The notes under the pieces: model-generated
The model's input: the letters and a program-made list of their open reading frames with translations, nothing else
Databases searched by the model: none
Told to the model about the DNA's origin: nothing
Shown: piece after piece, positions 17,415 through 26,468 of the stretch
Numbering within the stretch: the first letter of the stretch is position 1
Layout: the number at the start of each line of letters is the position of its first letter
Assembly (NCBI GenBank): GCA_964461135.1
Contig: CAYWTB010000039.1
Location: forward strand, 1 to 37,466
Length of the DNA: 37,466 nucleotides
Reading direction: 5' to 3'
Source: RQOF01 sp964461135
Lineage (GTDB): Bacteria; Calditrichota; Calditrichia; RBG-13-44-9
Translations under genes and position numbers: made by a program

Positions 17415-18173
17415 TTACAGGTACCGCCCGGACCAGGCGGCAATGAGCTTTCCCACATAGCGGGAATCTTTCTCCTTCATTAACAGATGATCTGCATCGT
17501 CCAGGGAGATGAAACTCTTGGGGTGTCTGGCCGCGGCAAAAATTCGGGAAGCGTTATCTATTGCCACCACATCATCTACCGGACTGTGAAAAATCAATAA
17601 TGGTTTATTCAGATTTTTAATAAAACTTTTCATGTTATTGCTCTCCAGATCATCCAGGAACTGTTTACTGATGCGGAATGAGGTCCCGCCGATGTTAAAT
17701 TCAGCTTCTCCGCTCCTTTCAATCTCTTCCTGCTTGCTCATAAAAAAACGTTCAATGTGTTCCGGATCGGAAGGGGCCGCAATAGTTACCACCGCTTTTG
17801 CTTCTATGATTCGCGATGCCGCCTGTAACACGGCTGCACCGCCCATGGAGTGACCGATCAGGATCCGGGCCGGTCCGTATTCACGTTCCAGGAATTGGGC
17901 CGCTGCCTGCAGGTCAGCGATATTGGTGGAAAAATTAGTTTCTTCAAAATCACCCTCACTTTCTCCCAAACCGGTAAAATCAAAACGCAGAACCGCAATA
18001 TGCTCTTCAGCAAGAGCTTCATCGATGTTATGAATGGCTTTAAGATTTTTAGTGCAGGTAAAACAATGGGCAAAAAGTGCATACGCTTTGGGTTGCTGAT
18101 CATCAGGCACATCCAGGCATGCGGCCAGTTGATAGGACTGACCTCCTTTGAAACTCACTTTTATTTTCTTCAT
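17415..18173 (-). CDS. alpha/beta hydrolase (the hydrolase half of hydrolase-OsmC proteins, standalone)
   Basis: The protein is 252 aa. It contains a FAHCFTCTKNLKA oxyanion region, RFDFTGLGESEGDFEETNFS, the nucleophile elbow GHSMGG (Ser109), an acid in HSPVDDVV and the catalytic His in LDDADHLL. The sequence closely follows the N-terminal half of bifunctional alpha/beta hydrolase/OsmC proteins, but it stops after IAAWSGRYL, exactly where the OsmC peroxidase domain would begin, and no OsmC coding sequence lies downstream. It is probably a cytoplasmic esterase of unknown substrate. Only a weak AAGAAAG precedes the start. Confidence 0.88.
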   Translation of the reverse strand: MKKIKVSFKGGQSYQLAACLDVPDDQQPKAYALFAHCFTCTKNLKAIHNIDEALAEEHIAVLRFDFTGLGESEGDFEETNFSTNIADLQAAAQFLEREYGPARILIGHSMGGAAVLQAASRIIEAKAVVTIAAPSDPEHIERFFMSKQEEIERSGEAEFNIGGTSFRISKQFLDDLESNNMKSFIKNLNKPLLIFHSPVDDVVAIDNASRIFAAARHPKSFISLDDADHLLMKEKDSRYVGKLIAAWSGRYL

Positions 18174-18534
18174 GCTGGTTCTTTCTTCATGTTTTTTGGG
18201 ATTTCATCATATTTGGCCAATTTTCCCTTCTCCAGCCGTATCAGATATAAAGTTACAACTTTCTGCCGTACATTAAAACAAGATTTACTTGAAGAAAAAA
18301 TAAGATTAAGGATGAAAGAGGGAAAAGGAAAATTGATAAGGAGACGCGTGCCAAAACAAAATCGGCAGTCTGCAGTCTGCGGTTTCCGGTCTCTGTGTCC
18401 GGTTTATATAACCAGCCGTCAATTTTTTCCAGCAATTTAAATAACATAATCATAATTTATTTTATTGACCTTTTTTAAATTTTTATTAATTTTATGTAAA
18501 ATCTTTCTATTCAGACTCTTTCTGGAGGAGTAAT
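18174..18534. other. intergenic region upstream of lpoB, contains purine-rich repeat
   Basis: This divergent region should carry promoters for the hydrolase and for lpoB. It holds the purine-rich repeat at 18292-18382 and, after about 18440, a very AT-rich stretch leading to GGAGGAG before lpoB. No gene is seen. Confidence 0.6.
18292..18382 (+). repeat. purine-rich interspersed repeat, copy A
   Basis: A strand-asymmetric tract of A and G (GATGAAAGAGGGAAAAGG and similar) is followed by AAGGAGACGCGTGCCAAAAC and CGGCAGTCTGCAGTCTGCGG. The same order, purine tract then GGAGATAGGTGCTAAAATAA then AGGCAGTCGGCAG, occurs at 20600-20736. Similarity is diffuse, so boundaries are approximate. Confidence 0.45.
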
Positions 18535-19152
18535 ATGAAAAACCATCAAAAACACGTTTTGCTCATACTTACGTTCAGTTTCTCATTGTTTTTATTTCAC
18601 TGTGCAGGCAGCAGCCGCAAAGTATCGCGGATACCCACCGACAGTGTTACCGATCTCAGTGGCCGCTGGAATGACACCGATTCCCGGATGACGGCCGAGG
18701 CCATGATACAGGACCTGCTTTCACAGCAATGGCTGGCAGAATATCAATCGGCAGCGGGAAAGAAACCGGTTATGATTGTAGGACAGGTGAGAAATAAAAG
18801 CAGCGAACACATTAATACCGATGTATTTATTAAAGATATTGAACGGGAACTTATCAACTCTGGGAAAGTCACCTTCGTGGCGTCCGCCGGGGAACGCGAT
18901 CAGTTAAGGGAAGAGCGTCTTGATCAGCAACATTTTGCTTCCATGGAAACCATGAAAAGGTGGGCTAATGAAACCGGGGCAGATCATATGCTGCTGGGCA
19001 GTATCAATTCCATTGTGGATTCGGTGGAAGGTAAGAGTGCGGTGTTCTACCAGATAAACCTGGAATTAATAGATATTGAAAACAACACCAAGGTCTGGAT
19101 CGGCGAGAAAAAAATAAAAAAATTGATTGAACAGGATAAGTATAAATGGTAG
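18535..19152 (+). CDS. lpoB: LpoB-like penicillin-binding protein activator lipoprotein
   Basis: The protein is 205 aa. A lipoprotein signal ends in LFLFHC (Cys23), then a short linker and an LpoB-type domain: MTAEAMIQDLLSQQWL, KKPVMIVGQVRNKSSEHINT, FIKDIERELINSGKVTFVAS, ADHMLLGSINSIVDS and YQINLELIDIENNTKVWIGE. In enterobacteria LpoB is an outer-membrane lipoprotein that stimulates PBP1b; outside them, the family is mainly defined by sequence. GGAGGAG precedes the ATG. It is followed 36 bases later by a COG3014 lipoprotein, a pairing I recall from other Gram-negatives. Confidence 0.9.
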   Translation: MKNHQKHVLLILTFSFSLFLFHCAGSSRKVSRIPTDSVTDLSGRWNDTDSRMTAEAMIQDLLSQQWLAEYQSAAGKKPVMIVGQVRNKSSEHINTDVFIKDIERELINSGKVTFVASAGERDQLREERLDQQHFASMETMKRWANETGADHMLLGSINSIVDSVEGKSAVFYQINLELIDIENNTKVWIGEKKIKKLIEQDKYKW

Positions 19153-19188
19153 AAAAATTACAGTTTATATTTTAGTTAACGTGTTTCA

Positions 19189-20571
19189 ATGAAATTTTTA
19201 ATAAAAAATATTTCGATATTTTTGCTCGTCACCGGCTGCGCCTGCTCCTCCCTGCATAGCCGTAAGGACGCTGATACCGAACTGGTCTCCGATATCACCA
19301 GGGGAAATTTCGAACAGGCGGCCCGGCGTCTTGAAACCTACCGCCAGAAGAAAATTTATCTGGAGAAGGACCGGGTTCTGTATTACCTGAACAAGGGACT
19401 GGTGCTGCATTATCAGCAGAATTTCGATACCAGTAATCAGTACCTGGAAAGAGCCGACCGCATCATGGAAGACCTGTTCACCCGCAGCGTGGGTAAAGCA
19501 CTACTGTCTGCGCTAGTCAATGATAATGTACTGGACTACAGCGGGGAGGTTTATGACAATTTTTATGTCAATATTTTTAAAGCCCTTAATTACGTGGCAC
19601 TGAACAGTTTTGAGGAGGCTTATGTTGAAATCAAACGTGTTAATGATAAACTAAGAGAGATGGACGTAAAGTATGGTGAATGGGTTAACCAGTGGAACCA
19701 GCAGGACACCAGCGGATTCAAGATCGAAAACCGTCATATAGACTTTTATGAAGATGCGCTGGCCCATTACCTCAGTTACCTGATTTTCCGGGCAGAAGGG
19801 GAAGAGGATAATGCCAGAATTTCATATCAGAACGCCAAGAATGCCTGGGAAATGAACCCGTCCGTTTATGACTATGCCATGCCGCCCGTCCTGCAGAACG
19901 AGCCGCAATACTCAGGTGTTTTTCTTGATGTCCTGGCATTTACCGGAAATGCCCCGCAAAAGGCGGCTGCCGGCGGAGAAATTACCACCTTTGATAACTT
20001 CATTCTTATATCCGATGTACAGGGGCAGAAAAACAAAATCCTGCTGAACATGCCGGGATTGGAGGAGGGATGGCATTTTAAATTCTCATTTCCCGAGGTT
20101 CGTAGCCGGCCTTCCCGGGTTAAGCGCATCCGGATATTTATCGATGATCAGCCGATGGGTGAACTTCAACTGCTGGAAGATATTGGCAAGGTGGCTTCCT
20201 ATACCTTTGAAACCAAAAAAAATATTATCTATTTCAAGATATTAACGCGCACTTTGCTGAAGGGCATTGCTGCTCACAAGACCAAAGAGAAGATCCAGAA
20301 AGAAACCGGGACGGAGAAAAAATTTTTATTACGCAATATCATCAATCTCGGTGTGGATGCGGTGTTCGATGCCACGGAAAATCCGGATCTGCGTATCTGG
20401 TCCACTCTTCCCCAACACTGCTTTGCGGGAGAATATGAGCTCTCACCCGGAATCTATAACATTAAAATTCAATTCATAGATTCCAATGAGACGGTTGTGA
20501 GTGAGGAAATCTATCCACAATACGAGATAAAACCGCATTTGAATTTATTAGAGGCATTCTATTTGAATTGA
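19189..20571 (+). CDS. COG3014-family lipoprotein with TPR-like N-terminal half
   Basis: The protein is 460 aa. The lipoprotein signal has LLVTGC (Cys17). The N-terminal half (about 30-230) is helical with repeat-like segments (VLYYLNKGLVLHYQQNFDTS, FKALNYVALNSFEEAYVEIK, LAHYLSYLIFRAEGEEDNAR), and the C-terminal half is beta-rich, including GEYELSPGIYNIKIQF. This is the COG3014 pattern seen next to LpoB in other genomes. The role is unknown; an envelope or peptidoglycan-synthesis accessory function is inferred from the neighbour. The ribosome site is weak, consistent with coupling to lpoB. Confidence 0.85.
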   Translation: MKFLIKNISIFLLVTGCACSSLHSRKDADTELVSDITRGNFEQAARRLETYRQKKIYLEKDRVLYYLNKGLVLHYQQNFDTSNQYLERADRIMEDLFTRSVGKALLSALVNDNVLDYSGEVYDNFYVNIFKALNYVALNSFEEAYVEIKRVNDKLREMDVKYGEWVNQWNQQDTSGFKIENRHIDFYEDALAHYLSYLIFRAEGEEDNARISYQNAKNAWEMNPSVYDYAMPPVLQNEPQYSGVFLDVLAFTGNAPQKAAAGGEITTFDNFILISDVQGQKNKILLNMPGLEEGWHFKFSFPEVRSRPSRVKRIRIFIDDQPMGELQLLEDIGKVASYTFETKKNIIYFKILTRTLLKGIAAHKTKEKIQKETGTEKKFLLRNIINLGVDAVFDATENPDLRIWSTLPQHCFAGEYELSPGIYNIKIQFIDSNETVVSEEIYPQYEIKPHLNLLEAFYLN

Positions 20572-20599
20572 ATAATCGAGTGGAATTGGGATAAATAAG

Positions 20600-20736
20600 A
20601 TCAAAGATCAAAGATTACCACGAAGTGGTCGCTATGCGAAAGATAAAAGATGAAAGGGGGAAGAGGGTAAAGGGCAAAGGGAAAAAGGGAAAAGGAGATA
20701 GGTGCTAAAATAAAGTAGGCAGTCGGCAGAAAGGCA
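20600..20736 (+). repeat. purine-rich interspersed repeat, copy B
   Basis: This is the same family and orientation as 18292-18382. It begins with AAGATCAAAGATCAAAGATT, contains a perfect small hairpin ACCAC-GAA-GTGGT (20617-20629), continues as a long G/A tract (20640-20700) and ends in AGGCAGTCGGCAG. It lies directly after the COG3014 gene, so the two copies bracket the lipoprotein pair. Confidence 0.45.
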
Positions 20737-20824
20737 AGATTAAAGTATTATAACGTCTTGGAAATAGAACTCACTTTCCATTCAGGGATGTAACTTTACA
20801 ATCAGGCAAAATTAAGGAAAATGT

Positions 20825-22381
20825 ATGAACCGGCAGGAAATGATTGAGAGAATTGAGCAGAAAGAGGAGCTTTGGGATGTAGTTGTAATTGGTGGCGGGG
20901 CTACCGGAATGGGAACGGCGTTGGACGCTGCCGCCCGCGGCTATAAAGTCCTTCTGCTGGAACAGCATGATTTCGGCAAAGGAACCTCCAGCCGCAGTAC
21001 AAAACTGATACACGGAGGCGTCCGTTACCTGCAGCAGGGGAACATCACACTGGTACTGGAAGCCCTGCATGAGCGCGGTTTGCTGATCAGCAATGCTCCT
21101 CACCTGGTCCATCATCAGGCTTTTGTGGTGCCGTCATATGATTGGTGGAGTGGTCCCTTCTATGGCATCGGACTGAAAGTGTACGATATGATGGCCGGCA
21201 GGCTGGGACTGGGGCCCTCCAAACGGATTTCCCGGGAAGAGACCCTGCAACGTATACCCACCCTGGAGCCACATGAATTGCGTGGCGGCATTATTTATTA
21301 TGACGGACAATTTGACGACTCCCGCCTGGTGATTAACCTGGCGCAAACGCTGGCAGAACTGGGAGGAACCCTCATTAATTATATGCCGGTAACGGCATTA
21401 TCGAAACAGGACGGTATGATCCGGGGAGTGGTTGCAGTTGATTCAGAAAGCGGTAAAGAGTACACTCTGAATAGTAAAGTGGTAATCAATGCCACCGGAA
21501 TTTTTACCGACAGGATCGTTAAGATGGATGATCCTGCTGCGCGTGATCTGTTGGCCCTCAGCCAGGGTGTACATATCATCCTGGAGAGGGAATTTCTGCC
21601 GGGTGACTCCGCCATAATGGTGCCTCATACGGAGGATGGGCGGGTTCTGTTTGCAATCCCCTGGCATGACAAGGTAGTGGTAGGTACCACCGACAGCCAG
21701 GTGAATTCGCCCAGTCTTGAACCACGGGCGGCCAGAGATGAGATTGATTTTCTGCTGGAACATGCCGCTCGTTACCTGACAAAAGATCCCGGGAAAAAGG
21801 ACATTAAAAGCATCTTTGCGGGAATCCGTCCGCTGGTAAATTCAGGGGAGAGCGCCAGCACTGCTGAAATCTCCCGCGATCATTTTGTTTTTATAAGTCA
21901 ATCCGGGCTGGTTACCATTACGGGCGGGAAATGAACTACCTACCGCAAAATGGCGGAAGATACCATTGACAAGGCGCAGATGGTGGGAGATCTCCCCGGG
22001 CGGTCTTGTACAACCAAAGACCTGCGCATACATGGCTGGCAGAAAGATGCTGATCCGGAAAATCTTCTATCTTATTATGGTACTGATGGCGCTGCACTGC
22101 AGGATCTCATCCATGAAATTCCGGTACTGGGGGAAAACATTCATCCCGATTTACCTTACCAGAAAGTAGTGGTACTGTGGGCAGTAAGGCAGGAAATGGC
22201 TCTTACGGTGGAGGATGTCCTGTGTCGCCGAACCCGTTCAATTTTGCTGGATGCGAAAGCCAGCCTGGAAGCGGCTCCGCTGGTGGCGCAGCTCATGGCC
22301 GGGGAAATGGGCTGTTCAGAAGACTGGCAGAAACAGCAGGTGGCTGCTTACAGAAAGCTCTGTCAGAATTATCTGCCCTGA
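20825..22381 (+). pseudogene. glpD: aerobic glycerol-3-phosphate dehydrogenase GlpD, interrupted by one in-frame UGA
   Basis: Both parts are in one frame: 369 codons, a TGA at 21932-21934, then 148 more residues to 22381, a normal GlpD length of about 518. The N-terminal FAD motif VVVIGGGATGMGTALDAAAR, TSSRSTKLIHGGVRYLQQG, IPWHDKVVVGTTD and IFAGIRPLV are intact. The break falls at the family motif TGGKWTTYRKMAEDT, which reads TGGK-stop-TTYRKMAEDT, so TGA sits exactly at the conserved Trp codon. Normal function: membrane-associated oxidation of glycerol-3-phosphate to DHAP with transfer to quinone. Other genes here end in TGA, so code reassignment is unlikely. A point mutation, a base-call error or readthrough are the options. 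AAGGAAAA precedes the ATG. Confidence 0.9.
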
Positions 22382-22465
22382 AACCGTTCCTGCTGCAATA
22401 ACCGATGGCAAAGGTAAACAGCCATACCGCATTTTTATTTTTATGCACCGGTGGCGAGATTTCAG

Positions 22466-22663
22466 TTAAGAGAACCATCGCCGGAAAAAGGGTGTCAACA
22501 AGACGGTTACCAGACTACTTTCGATAAAGACTACCAGGGGCACCGGAAGAAAACGGAGGGATAGGCGAAGAACAATACCATCCATTCCCCCTAAGCTGGC
22601 AGCCGCAATGACAACAAGGGGAGCAAATCGGTCCGGGAATTCTATTTTGCCATATGAGCGCAT
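22466..22663 (-). CDS. small hydrophobic membrane protein, miaB-linked
   Basis: This 65-aa ORF starts one base after the miaB stop codon on the same strand, consistent with translational coupling. About 12 polar residues are followed by two hydrophobic stretches (roughly 14-38 and 40-58), with the end RRWFS. It has no family I can name; the C-terminal half is loosely like the end of MreD-type rod-shape membrane proteins, but too short. It could be chance, since the region between miaB and the convergent glpD is short. Confidence 0.4.
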   Translation of the reverse strand: MRSYGKIEFPDRFAPLVVIAAASLGGMDGIVLRLSLRFLPVPLVVFIESSLVTVLLTPFFRRWFS

Positions 22664-22664
22664 T

Positions 22665-23984
22665 TCAAGATGACTGAGGTACTACCCTGCCCTTCAGGAC
22701 ATGCGGCGTTGCATCGCAGATCTCAACATCTACATAATCTCCCCGCCGGTAATCACCTCCCGGAAATATGACAATCTTATTACCGTCATTGCGGCCCTGG
22801 TAATCATCCGGTGATTTTCGTGTGGATTCCTGCTCAATCAGTACCCGCTGAACCTCACCGATATGAGCACGGTTCTTTTTCAGTGAAATACTATTCTGAA
22901 GTTCATTTAAACGGATTATGCGCTGTTTCTTTTTTTCTTCGGGTACATCATCGGCATACCGTCTGTGGGCAATGGTTCCTTTTCTGGGGGAGTATTTAAA
23001 TATGAAGGCCGAATCGAATTCCACCTTCTGTATAACGTCAACGGTATCCTCAAACTCCGTGTCGGTCTCAGTGGGAAATCCTACAATGATATCAGTGGTA
23101 ATAACCATAGCCGCATGATGTTTGCGGATATCGTCCACCAGCGCAAGGTATTCCTCTTTACTGTAGGTCCGGTTCATTTTATCCAGAATACGCGAATTGC
23201 CGGCCTGCAGGGGAAGATGAATATGTTTGCAGACTCGGGGATTCTCCGCAACTACATGCAGCAGCCGGTGCGGAAAATCTTTGGGATGCGGAGAGGTAAA
23301 CCTAATACGGTCCACACTTCTTACTTTACTCACTTCTTCCAGCAAATGGGCAAAATCCTTCCCCTGGTAATTATAGGAATTCACATTCTGTCCCAGCAGG
23401 GTAACCTGTTTAAAGCCCTCCTCTACCAGTTTACGGACTTCAGCGGTAATGCTACGGGGAGAACGGCTGCGTTCCCGGCCACGGGTATAGGGTACCACAC
23501 AAAATGTGCAAAAATTATTACAGCCACGCATAACGGCAATCCAGGCATTTATACCGCCCTTGCGGTTGGGATAAACATCCGAGTAATCCTCAAATTCGGA
23601 CAGCGTCACATCATAGGCACTTTCGCCGCTGCTTTCCACCTCACGGATAAGAGCGGGAAGCCGCTTGTAGCTGTCCGGTCCCACAACAAAATCCAATTTT
23701 AACTCCCGGTCTTCCAGCAGATGCTTACGGAAATTGGTAGCCATACATCCCAGTACACCGATCAGAAGGGGATCACCATTTCTGGAATGACCGATGGTAT
23801 GAATGCGGTTAAAAACTTTTCGGTTGGCATTGTCCCTCACCGAGCAGGTATTCAGCATAATAATTTCGGCTTCGCTCTCCTGTTCAACGATCTGGTAATT
23901 TGCCTGCTGTAACACGGCTCGTACGATTTCCGTGTCATATTCATTCATCTGACAGCCGTAGGTCTCTATATATACTTTTTTCAT
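22665..23984 (-). CDS. miaB: tRNA-2-methylthio-N6-dimethylallyladenosine synthase MiaB
   Basis: The protein is 439 aa, typical. The N-terminal UPF0004 domain has IETYGCQMNEYDTE and further cysteines (NTCSVRD, GVLGCMA) for the auxiliary 4Fe-4S cluster. The radical SAM motif GCNNFCTFCVVPYTRGRERS is near 150. A C-terminal TRAM domain ends near GRVVPQSS. MiaB adds the methylthio group to i6A37 of tRNAs that read UNN codons. It is one of two methylthiotransferases in tandem on the minus strand, about 200 bases downstream of mtaB; the small membrane ORF follows with one base between. Confidence 0.97.
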   Translation of the reverse strand: MKKVYIETYGCQMNEYDTEIVRAVLQQANYQIVEQESEAEIIMLNTCSVRDNANRKVFNRIHTIGHSRNGDPLLIGVLGCMATNFRKHLLEDRELKLDFVVGPDSYKRLPALIREVESSGESAYDVTLSEFEDYSDVYPNRKGGINAWIAVMRGCNNFCTFCVVPYTRGRERSRSPRSITAEVRKLVEEGFKQVTLLGQNVNSYNYQGKDFAHLLEEVSKVRSVDRIRFTSPHPKDFPHRLLHVVAENPRVCKHIHLPLQAGNSRILDKMNRTYSKEEYLALVDDIRKHHAAMVITTDIIVGFPTETDTEFEDTVDVIQKVEFDSAFIFKYSPRKGTIAHRRYADDVPEEKKKQRIIRLNELQNSISLKKNRAHIGEVQRVLIEQESTRKSPDDYQGRNDGNKIVIFPGGDYRRGDYVDVEICDATPHVLKGRVVPQSS

Positions 23985-24187
23985 TTTTTCATCCGTAAAA
24001 ATACATCTGGAAATATTTCATTTATTTTGCATAACATCACAAATTTAAGTCCAAAACTGTAAAAAATTGATACTATAAATTTCAGCCGTTTAAATTCCTT
24101 GTTCCGGAAATGACCGGTACCGGAGCCTAATATCTATTTTATGCTTTTCCGGTGTTTCATGACGGTTATCCCTCCTCACGGTTTGCA

Positions 24188-25504
24188 TTAACCTGATACA
24201 TCATCTGTCAACCCGTCATCCATTAATTCTCCGGAAACCATAAGGCCGTCCACCTTCTTCAGCCGTACCGGAACAAGCTGGTTATGAAGATTCTTTTCCG
24301 ATGCAATTTTAACCCGGATATAGGTATCGGTAAGGCCTTTCCAGCAACCGTTCTTTTTCTGCTCGAACAAAACCTTTTGGACGGTGCCAATATTTTCGTG
24401 CAGATAGGTATATTTTTTCCGGCTGCTCAGTTCCCGCAATAATCTGCTGCGCCGTTCCACTTCTTCAGCCGGAACCCGATCGGGAAGTTTCCGGCTTTTG
24501 GCCCAGGGTCTTTGCGAATAGCTGAATACATGGAAATACGTCAGCGGCAATTCCAGTAGAAAACGGTAGGTTTGCTGAAAATGTTCTTCGCTTTCGCCCG
24601 GGAATCCTACAATCACATCTGTCCCGACGCATACATCTGCGACGGTGCTTCGCGCAAAATGAATAAAATCCGCAAACTCCTTCAGCGAGTATCTGCGATT
24701 CATGGCGGAGAGGATTTCATCGCTGCCACTTTGTAAAGGGACATGGAGATAATGGCACAATTTTGAATTCTCTTCCATTTTTTCCAACAATTCGGTGGCA
24801 ATGGTGGTGGGTTCAATACTGGAAATGCGTATACGGTCCAGCCTCTCCAGTTTCTCCAGTTCATGGACCACATCCACCACGGTCCTGCCCTGGAAGTTAT
24901 ATGTGCCTATATTGATGCCGGTGAGAACGATTTCGCGGTGACCGGCTTCCACCAGCATTTCCGCTTCAAAGATAATATCTTTGAATTCACGGCTGCGGGC
25001 CCGCCCCCGCGCATAGGGTATCACGCAGAAGGAACAGAAAGAATCACATCCATCCTGAATCTTAAGATTGGCCCGGGTATGATCCCGGTCAATTCCGGCC
25101 GCAGGCAACGTAAAACTTCTCCCGGAAATTACCGGTGTAATGACCTGTGCTTTTTCATCATTAAAATGTCGTTTCAGAATCCGGGCAAATTCCATTTTAC
25201 GGGAATTTCCTACTACCCAGCGGACATTATGCAGGTCCAGCAACTGTTCCCGCTGGATCTGTGCCTGGCAACCCAGCAATGCAATGCGGGCTTGTGGCTG
25301 TATCCGGTTAATTTTATTCACCAGCTTACGGGTATCGGCATCCCCGTTTTCCGTCACGGTACAGGTATTTACCACTACCACATCCGCAGGATTTCGGAAA
25401 TCCACCACCCGGTACCCCTGCTCCTCGAAACTGCACTGCAGAATGGCCGTCTCCGCCTGGTTCAGGCGGCAACCAAAAGTATAAAAAGAAACGGTAGTCT
25501 TCAT
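24188..25504 (-). CDS. mtaB: tRNA t6A37 methylthiotransferase MtaB
   Basis: The protein is 438 aa. The N-terminal domain begins VSFYTFGCRLNQAETAIL with NTCTVTENGDADTRK and LLGCQAQ; FGCRxNQ distinguishes MtaB from MiaB's YGCQMN. The radical SAM motif is DGCDSFCSFCVIPYARGRAR near 155. A C-terminal TRAM-like region is present. It converts t6A37 to ms2t6A37 in tRNAs decoding ANN codons. No clear Shine-Dalgarno is seen before the ATG. About 200 bases without a gene separate it from miaB. Confidence 0.95.
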   Translation of the reverse strand: MKTTVSFYTFGCRLNQAETAILQCSFEEQGYRVVDFRNPADVVVVNTCTVTENGDADTRKLVNKINRIQPQARIALLGCQAQIQREQLLDLHNVRWVVGNSRKMEFARILKRHFNDEKAQVITPVISGRSFTLPAAGIDRDHTRANLKIQDGCDSFCSFCVIPYARGRARSREFKDIIFEAEMLVEAGHREIVLTGINIGTYNFQGRTVVDVVHELEKLERLDRIRISSIEPTTIATELLEKMEENSKLCHYLHVPLQSGSDEILSAMNRRYSLKEFADFIHFARSTVADVCVGTDVIVGFPGESEEHFQQTYRFLLELPLTYFHVFSYSQRPWAKSRKLPDRVPAEEVERRSRLLRELSSRKKYTYLHENIGTVQKVLFEQKKNGCWKGLTDTYIRVKIASEKNLHNQLVPVRLKKVDGLMVSGELMDDGLTDDVSG

Positions 25505-25638
25505 TCTCAGAACGTAAACATAAAAAACTCTTAAATTTGAATACTTTCCCGGAATTTAAAAAGAATCAGAATAATTCACAACTGTTTCCATGGGCAAAAG
25601 ATCCCGCAGAAAAATCCGGAGCTGAAATCTGACGGTAA

Positions 25639-26226
25639 TTATCGCTGGTACTTCCCCATCAATTCGGTTTCCTCCAAAACATGGCCTTTCATGGCGTTCA
25701 GTAACTGTACTTTATCCAGATTTTCTTTTTTCAGCACGGTATCCAGTGCATACAGTTTAAAAAAATAACGGTGCGTTCCCCCGGGAGGACAGGGTCCGCT
25801 GTATCCGGTTTTGCCCGAGCTGTTTACTCCCTGCAACGCTCCCTCCAGTGGGGCGGCAAGTTTTTTTTCCTTTTTATTGATGTTTTCCGTCAGCCGGCTG
25901 GCAGAGGCGGGAATATCATAAACCACCCAGTGAACCCAGACGTGGGCCGGGGCATCGGGATCATCGCAAATTAATGCCAGTGATTTGGTGCCAGATGGAG
26001 AATGTTTCCATTCCAGGGGCGGGGAAATATTTTCGCCGTCACAGGAATATTTTTCGGGGATCATACCACCATTTTCAAATACGGGACTTTCCAGCAAAAA
26101 ATCCATATGCACCTCACTTTTAGGATTTGGTTTTTCCTGTTCTGTCATTTGTGCCGCGGTGAAAAATTGCCGTGGTACAGGCAACAGTATACAAATAAGA
26201 AACAGACCGCTTAAAATATGATTCAT
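25639..26226 (-). CDS. secreted YbhB/YbcL (PEBP) family protein
   Basis: The protein is 195 aa. A signal peptide (first about 25 residues, cleavage near FTAAQ) is followed by a phosphatidylethanolamine-binding fold: FENGGMIPEKYSCDGENISP, the ligand-site motif DDPDAP, HWVVYDIP, YSGPCPPGGTHRYFF and ALD near the C-terminus. Bacterial members are of uncertain function, some resembling Raf kinase inhibitors. The export signal suggests a periplasmic location. GGGAGGAAA lies just before the ATG. It is divergent from uvrA. Confidence 0.93.
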   Translation of the reverse strand: MNHILSGLFLICILLPVPRQFFTAAQMTEQEKPNPKSEVHMDFLLESPVFENGGMIPEKYSCDGENISPPLEWKHSPSGTKSLALICDDPDAPAHVWVHWVVYDIPASASRLTENINKKEKKLAAPLEGALQGVNSSGKTGYSGPCPPGGTHRYFFKLYALDTVLKKENLDKVQLLNAMKGHVLEETELMGKYQR

Positions 26227-26401
26227 ATTTTCCTCCCGGATAAAAATCCATCATTTAAAAATACAATTCTTAAACCGTAAAGTCAAATGAGCAGGCAGGA
26301 TCTCCTTAAATTTTCGGCTTTCCATCCGGGACACTATAATGCCGGCTGGCATGGAGACTTCAGTTTTTTCACAAAGGAACAATTATTAATACAAAAAGTA
26401 A

Positions 26402-26429
26402 TTGCATTGAATTAAATTTATTGTATCTT
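26402..26429 (+). promoter_or_regulatory. possible promoter of uvrA
   Basis: TTGCAT (26402-26407) is separated by 16 bases from TATCTT (26424-26429), about 40 bases before the uvrA start. It is a reasonable sigma70-like match in an AT-rich area. I do not see a convincing LexA box. Confidence 0.35.
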
Positions 26430-26468
26430 TTGGCGCCGGTTTATCCTGGAGAGAAAGCGATATAAGAA

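Noticed and set aside
20825..22381. UGA read as tryptophan genome-wide (genetic code 4 or 25)
   Set aside because: Several other genes in the window end naturally at TGA, and their tryptophans are encoded by TGG.
23721..25534. Long plus-strand frames opposite miaB and mtaB
   Set aside because: They are antisense shadows of well-conserved genes with no recognisable domains.
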